Positions 57,537 through 64,000 of a DNA stretch of 64,000 nt are shown piece by piece. Position 1 is the first letter of the stretch. Every line of letters begins with the position of its first letter. A program made the position numbers and the translations under genes. The DNA is from Oscheius onirici. Its lineage: Eukaryota > Nematoda > Chromadorea > Rhabditida > Rhabditidae. Location of the stretch: positions 5,132,501 through 5,196,500 of the forward strand of contig OW051470.1 in NCBI GenBank assembly GCA_932521025.1, read 5' to 3'. The notes below the pieces were generated by a model. That model did not search any database and was not told the DNA's origin. It saw nothing but the letters and a program-made list of their open reading frames with translations.

Positions 57537-59292
57537 ATGCCTTCCGCAGGAATTTTCGCCGAAGATCCAGCGTATAATCCAAACGCTACACATATTGAGC
57601 GCAAAGAAGCGTATTATATGCTACATTCCAATATACGAGGTATGATTTTGCACTGCTTTTGTAAATTTGTTTCAGTTCTATCTCGAGCCATCCAATCCTT
57701 AGCTAAACTCGGTTCCGATCTATATCTTGAGCCGACAAAACGAGGATTGGCCTTAAAAACGTTCAACAAAACCAAAAGTGCCTATGGGATATTTCTTTTT
57801 CACAACGACTTTTTCTCCGAGGTCGACACGTCGGCACTGCTGAATCTAACAACGACTGCTACTCTCTGCAGAATCTCGATGAAGGTAATATTTTTTTTAA
57901 CTTATATCGGTGCTTGCAGTGTGCTGTTTCAATGTTCAAAGGAATACAATTCTTGGAAAACAACTACATGTCATTCAAAATTTGGATAGAACCGAAGGCA
58001 GATACGATTACCGTCGAAATCGTACATAATATCGGTAACGCATTTTCAAGTTTTCTTGTGAACTGAAACATTGCAGATATCTCACGAGAACTAGAAATCC
58101 GGGTCATGGAGAACCGTCCACCCTTCAAAACGAATGTGGATAAATCGGAATCGCCGAATGTAACTGTAATTTCCTCAGGGTTGCGTCAATTTCCTTGTTC
58201 CTCAAGTATGTTTTCAGAGAACTGATGGCCATTATGAACATGATGAAAGGACAGGGTGATGATCTGATAGTTTCTGTCAAAAATGATGATGAAATCGTGC
58301 TCAAAAATTTCTTCCCTAAGGATAATTCTAGTCAAACGGCTACACTCGTCAAAACTGAGGCACGGATCCAAGTCCGTCCAAACGCTGCTCATAATATTGG
58401 AAATCCGTGCGAAATCTCGTTTTCTATGCGGGATCTAGTTGCAGTTGTAAGCTATGCGGCTCAAAACGATGTACCTGTCAGTTTATATTTCGACCACGCG
58501 GGAAAGTGAGTGTGTTCGCAAGTTTCGAATCAGTTTTATGATTTAGACCTCTAATTGTAGCGTTAGAAGAAGATGTTTATCATACAGCAGAGTTCATAAT
58601 TGCAACATTCGAATCTGCAGTCGATGAAGAGGATGCATCAATTCAAGTGGAAGTAAGGACTATTGTTCCTAGTCAAAACAGGTAAAGTTGCTCACTTATT
58701 TCCGTGTTTTCAAACTTTTATTCCCTTGTTTTGAACATAACCATCTTTCAGAAATGCTTCTGTTCAAAAATCCGCTTCGAGACAATTAGAATCCGAGCGA
58801 AGTGTTGTCGAGACGAAAAACTTTGTTCGAAACGAGCCTACAAGTACGATGTGGAGACCGCCTGTTGGCAAAAATAGTATTTCCAATATTTTATTTCACT
58901 CACAAGTATTCTTGAAGGAAACGAACAACCGTCTTCAGACATCTTTCCAACGCCTGAAGCCAGTGCGCTAGTAGTTGCTGAACCAGAGACTCGTGTTCCT
59001 GGAGGAGAACCTTTTGAAGAATTCGAAGATCCCGAGCCTCTTCGAAATGACTACATGGACGATTTGGGTTACGATGCCAACGCGGGTTCTGTTCGAAGAG
59101 TGGAAGATGATCGAGATGAGGGAGTTTTTAAAGAACCAGCACCCAAAAGGAGTAGAAACGATGAGGTGAGATTTTTCCACATTTCTTTCAAGATATTTTC
59201 AGTTCCGTCGCTTTTTTCTCAGTTATGGAGAGGCCACACAGCAGCCGACTCAAAATTTAAATGCTTCTGCTTTGGCATATGACAGTGATTAG
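57537..59292 (+). CDS. RAD9: RAD9 checkpoint clamp subunit
   Basis: RAD9 forms the 9-1-1 sliding clamp with HUS1 and RAD1 at damaged DNA and activates ATR through TopBP1. The first exon (start 57537, MPSAGIFAEDPAYNPN) joins over a 36 bp intron to VLSRAIQSLAKLGSDLYLEP, the family's first clamp helix and strand. SAYGIFLFHNDFFSEVD, CRISMK, LENNYMSFKIWIE and FSMRDLVAVVSYAAQNDVPV with SLYFDHAGKPLIV follow in PCNA-like order (to about 58570). The tail (about 58750-59290) is disordered and acidic (EPFEEFEDPEPLRNDYMDD), with a basic patch PAPKRSRNDE, and ends LAYDSD, similar in position to the CK2 site that binds TopBP1. ATG 57537 extends the usual N-terminus by about 20 residues; ATG 57618 would cut into the first strand. 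Confidence 0.88.
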
Positions 59293-59403
59293 AGTTTTTG
59301 TTTACGGGTAAACCTTTTTATAAATCCTGTACAATTGGTCCCTTTCAAACATTACACGTACATTTGCGACTGAATATCAGTCAAGTTTTAGTATTTAAAA
59401 GAA

Positions 59404-60496
59404 CTAATCGCTGTCGACTTCGCTGCTATTGGAAGGAAATGGACTGAACTTTTTGGCACTAGTAGTCCGCGGGTAGATGATGAACAGACTCAGCTGAAGT
59501 GCCGAAATGGCCGTCGCGATGTAATTTGGTATCTGGAAACCAAATGTAACTGCAAATAAACACGAGTTACTCTGATAATGTAGTCGTCGATAATGATGCC
59601 GTAGAGAAGCCATTGAGCAGAGACCAGAAAATTCGCGATACACAAGGGCAGTGGCATAGATTCGGTCGATTTGGATTTGATAACCTTAAAAATAAAAACA
59701 TGAATTTGTGAAAGAAATACTTACTTCGCCAACAGAGCTCAATGGAGCAGAAATAGTGGCAATGTTAAGGAATATGCACACCGCTCCAAGTATTTCCAAT
59801 ATCTGAGTACGACTGAATTCGCCATAGTTGCAACAGTAGATCATCAAAATGATGACGACGGATTCGAGAAGAACAATCTTGCGCACAAGACTGGCATGAG
59901 CCTGCAACGAAAATTTTTGATCTATTTGTTCGTATCGTTTATTTTTTTTCAAAATTGTTGCGCAGAGTTATTTCGAATTTTCGCAGCCTTTTTCCTTACT
60001 ATTCGACCCGATTGCGAAGTATTTTACACAGACACGTGTGTGTATGCGAGCGCGTTCAAAAAAACCGACGAAGGACAGTCCGCCGTACCAGGTGGAACTC
60101 TTTGTCCTTGAACGCCAAATCCCGCTTGAAATGTGCGAAAGAGAGGAAAAAAAATACTTTCAGAAATTCCTTTTCGAATAAAAATGAACTCACTCTGCTT
60201 CTCATCATGATGTAGTAATAAGAAAGATAGAGCGCTTGAAGACTGAACCCAACAACATTGCACACAATTACGACGTTGTCTTCCTTGGTTAGACCGTACT
60301 GAAGCCAAAATGCACAACTGATAAAGGCGACGAGAAACGGAGCTCCAGCTGTTGTGTCGCTTGTACCCAACTGGCGAATCCGTTGACAAATCGAAAGACC
60401 GCAGAGGAAGAGACCAAATGTCGAGGCTAAGGCAGAAACACTTAGATATGGTAGGATGACTCGTGCCACATTTAATCCGACGTACTCGTAGTTCAT
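59404..60496 (-). CDS. SWEET sugar transporter
   Basis: SWEETs are seven-helix uniporters for mono- or disaccharides with two MtN3/saliva repeats joined by a linker helix. The start at 60496 (MNYEYVGLNVARVILPYL) is 6 nt after ACTTTCAG. Repeat 1 has LGTSDTTAGAPFLVAF and FWLQYGLTKEDNVVIVCNVV (about 60365-60265). The linker and next helices follow (VVIILMIYCC). Repeat 2 has KSTESMPLPLCIANFLVSA and QWLLYGIIIDDYI (about 59675-59580). The tail is short and acidic (SSEVDSD). Length of about 230 residues fits animal SWEETs. RAD9 ends 111 bp away on the opposite strand. Confidence 0.93.
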
Positions 60497-61125
60497 AATT
60501 GCCTGAAAGTGCTAGAAATTCGTCACGAAATAAAATAAGAAAACCTGTGAACTGAGCAATCCAAAACAAGGGGAATGGAATAAACAAAGTCGGTTGCTAT
60601 GGCTATTCCAGACTGGAAATCGAGAAAGAGAAAACCGTTGAATTGCACAAAACGAAAGGTATTATAAAAGACTACCCGTGGCTGCCACGTGTTTTATTAT
60701 CGCCGTGGGGTGGGAAACATACGTTTCTCATTCAAAACTTTCTGAATGAAAGTGTTCTGATCAAAACACGATTTTGGAAGTAATATTTGGCCAAGCATAT
60801 ATATATTTGCTCAAAAAAGTTCTACAAGTTTGAGGAAAGTTTGTTGAAAAAAAAAAAGAACAAACATTAGAAACAAACTGGGGCAGACCCAACGACACAG
60901 TCAGCAAAACAACAACGGGGATCCTGGGTCAGTGACAGGCGGTCATCGGGCTATATGAAACAACAATAGCGAGAACGTTTTGGGAAAGAAAAGTGGATAC
61001 GGCGAAATGTTCAACTGTTTAGCCAGGAACCACGGAAATATCCTCGTTGTTTAATTACAGTAGCAATCAATTTTGAATTAGCCATTTTGTCTATACCAGA
61101 AGTCCAATTTAATAGGTTTCGCTTC

Positions 61126-61325
61126 TCAGTGTATGTGTCTGTCTGAAGCTCTAATTAAGGAGGAGAGCCTTGAGATTATATTTGGAAGTTAGTTGTAACA
61201 AGAGTCAGTTTGTAAGAATATGCAAGTGTGGGGACGTTGCTTCCACCTTTGGAAGAACCAAATAGAAAGGTTGGCAAGTGGTTCAGACCGAAAATAGGGA
61301 GGGGACATTTAGGTAACTTCAGTTC
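61126..61325 (-). repeat. Second inverted, diverged copy of the intronic repeat
   Basis: TGTCTGAAGCTCTAATTAAG (near 61140) matches the reverse complement of the 40.8/41.5 kb repeat word and the 43.93 kb copy. Downstream, GTAACAAGAGTCAG and ATGCAAGTGTGGGG resemble the 43.98 kb copy. It directly adjoins the left TTAA element. Confidence 0.55.
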
Positions 61326-61331
61326 TGTTAA

Positions 61332-61800
61332 AGCGAGCCTCCCCCGCTTGCTGATTAGCACCGTGTATTAGCTGATTAGCGAAGCTCATGTACGTCGCCG
61401 CAGATCGGCGCCTCCGCTGACTGGCCTAGTGGATAACATTATCAACTGTAAAACATATGACCAGGGGTTCGATTCCCACATGCCTATAATGTTTTTTGCA
61501 TTTCTCTGGGATACTCGGGGATGTTTGTCTTTCGATATCCTTATATGAAACGGGGATTGAGTACATAAATTGGCTTCAGCATCATTATCGAATGCACAGA
61601 CTTTTACTATCTAACTCGCTACTTCGTTAATATGTTTTATAAGACGTGTAAACGAATAAGTAAAAGACAATTACCGTGCCAAAGTGCTGAACCCAGTACT
61701 TCAAAAATAGTAAACCACGCAGAGTACCACTATACCATTGAATCAGGAGTCGAAGAATTTGCGCGCGCAAATTCAAAAGGGGTAGCGGGGGAGGCCCGCT
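61332..61800. mobile_element. TTAA-bordered MITE-like element 1
   Basis: The left end AGCGAGCCTCCCCCGCT (61332-61348) and the right end AGCGGGGGAGGCCCGCT (61784-61800) are inverted repeats, 16 of 17 matching. TTAA flanks both sides (61328-61331 and 61801-61804), the target preference of piggyBac-type transposons. The 469 bp interior has no transposase but contains a tRNA-like sequence with good A and B boxes (61422-61476). Confidence 0.8.
61415..61490 (+). tRNA. tRNA-derived sequence, likely pseudogene
   Basis: An A-box TGGCCTAGTGG (61422-61432) and a perfect B-box GGTTCGATTCC (61466-61476) are 33 nt apart, the exact spacing of a tRNA gene and close to Arg-type A-box wording. The acceptor stem (CCGCTGA against ATGCCTA) and D stem do not pair, and the T stem pairs only in part, so it should not fold as a functional tRNA. 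It may still be a Pol III promoter or the head of a SINE inside the TTAA element. Confidence 0.5.
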
Positions 61801-61804
61801 TTAA

Positions 61805-62088
61805 AGGAAGCCTCCGGCATCTGCCACTTTGTCCCGTCGCGATCTCATCCCAAAATTTTTATTTTCGCTTTTTCGACGTTTTATACTCGTTTTTTTCGTT
61901 TCCAAACAATGTTTAATCGATTCGGCATCAAATTTTACATCAGTTACGTCTATTCCGACATCAAAATTATAGTGCGAAAATAAAAATTTTAGGATGAGAA
62001 CGTGTCGGGACCCGTTGAAATCGTGATGGAACCAGCGCAATTGGTCTCGCATGGTTTTTGGCAAATTGGAAGATGCCGGAGGCTTCCT
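61805..62088. mobile_element. TTAA-bordered MITE-like element 2, adjoining element 1
   Basis: Perfect inverted ends: AGGAAGCCTCCGGCATC at 61805-61821 and its reverse complement at 62072-62088. TTAA lies at 61801-61804 and 62089-62092. A second inner inverted pair, CATCCCAAAATTTTTATTTT (61847) and AAAATAAAAATTTTAGGATG (61977), suggests extended or sub-terminal repeats. The interior (284 bp in all) is non-coding. The left TTAA is the same one that ends element 1. Confidence 0.85.
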
Positions 62089-62618
62089 TTAAGGGCGATG
62101 CAATCCTTGTTCAGTTAATTGTAGCCAAGAGTTTCTGCAAGTTTGACCCAGCCCCTATCGACCATAGATTAGCAGCTGAACGGTGGTTGTTGACAATGAT
62201 CGAACTGGCGGCAATCTACGTAGGGCATGAGGGCAATGGCAAATATATACATGGCTTCTTTGGTTTCTAACACGTTTCAGATGAAAAACAAGCGGCTGCA
62301 AATGATCCAGAAACTCGATAGAAAACGTCGTTAATTAATATTCATTTTGTGTGTCTCTTGTAGACTGAGAACACAGTTACCAAATAAAGTGCCCGCGAAC
62401 AAAAAACTCATTGAGAATAATTGAAATAGATACAAGGAGCAGTGAATACAACCGAGAGGTATATTGTATCTCGTGGTACGGATCTAAATATCATCTATAA
62501 TATAATAGTAATCGGGATGGCTAGCGACCGGGATTGAACTAAAACCGGGACGGGAACACTGGAATTGGGAAGAGCTACGACGGAAAAAGTATATACAGGG
62601 AATGGAGTTCGTTTTAGA

Positions 62619-64000
<1,382 letters not shown>

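Noticed and set aside
61998-62270. Open frame MANWKMPEASFKGDAILVQL
   Set aside because: Its first part is the terminal repeat of TTAA element 2, and no domain is visible downstream.

Overview
This is a 64 kb piece of a compact animal nuclear genome. Genes lie on both strands and are cut by many very short introns, mostly about 35-55 bp, with GT...TTTCAG-like borders. Conserved gene families, introns of that size, close same-strand gene pairs and an acceptor-like TTTCAG just before almost every start codon suggest a nematode or a similar small ecdysozoan that uses spliced-leader trans-splicing. Keeping a SWAP70/DEF6-like gene and a MEIOC-like gene argues against a close Caenorhabditis relative and might fit an early-branching nematode. 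That placement is an inference, not an observation.

Left arm (1-23.5 kb). A SWAP70/DEF6-like gene (minus) carries an internal tandem duplication. SLX4 (minus) follows, with zinc finger, BTB, SAP and C-terminal domain. A 264 bp MITE sits in the divergent spacer. A same-strand cluster then runs: an unrecognised coiled-coil gene, kanadaptin and THOC2, with gaps of about 300 and 160 bp. The co-SMAD SMAD4 homologue (plus) and a ZnT zinc transporter (minus) are convergent.

Middle (23.5-46 kb). A gene-poor stretch of about 4.6 kb leads to a short two-exon ORF and a broken Ty3/gypsy retrotransposon (minus, about 28.7-32.8 kb). RMND1 and BCKDHA (both minus, 122 bp apart, both mitochondrial) look like an operon. 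A coiled-coil gene holds an unusually long intron filled with roughly 0.7 kb tandem repeats. A small helix-turn-helix protein gene, dispersed repeat copies, a 112 bp inverted-repeat element and an unresolved small gene follow.

Right arm (46-64 kb). A C2H2/CCCH zinc-finger gene (plus) converges on a NYN/Regnase-type RNase gene (minus). A near-perfect 228 bp hairpin lies between the RNase and the UNC-51/ULK autophagy kinase. A DHHC palmitoyltransferase (minus), RAD9 of the 9-1-1 clamp (plus) and a SWEET sugar transporter (minus) follow. Two TTAA-bordered MITE-like elements share one central TTAA at 61.3-62.1 kb, and the 3' part of a MEIOC homologue (minus) runs off the right edge.

No prokaryotic defence locus, CRISPR array or clearly new multi-gene system was seen. 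The most unusual items are the paired TTAA elements, the 228 bp hairpin, the repeat-filled intron, the duplication inside the SWAP70-like gene and the uniform acceptor signal at start codons. All domain calls come from reading translations by eye; no database search was possible.
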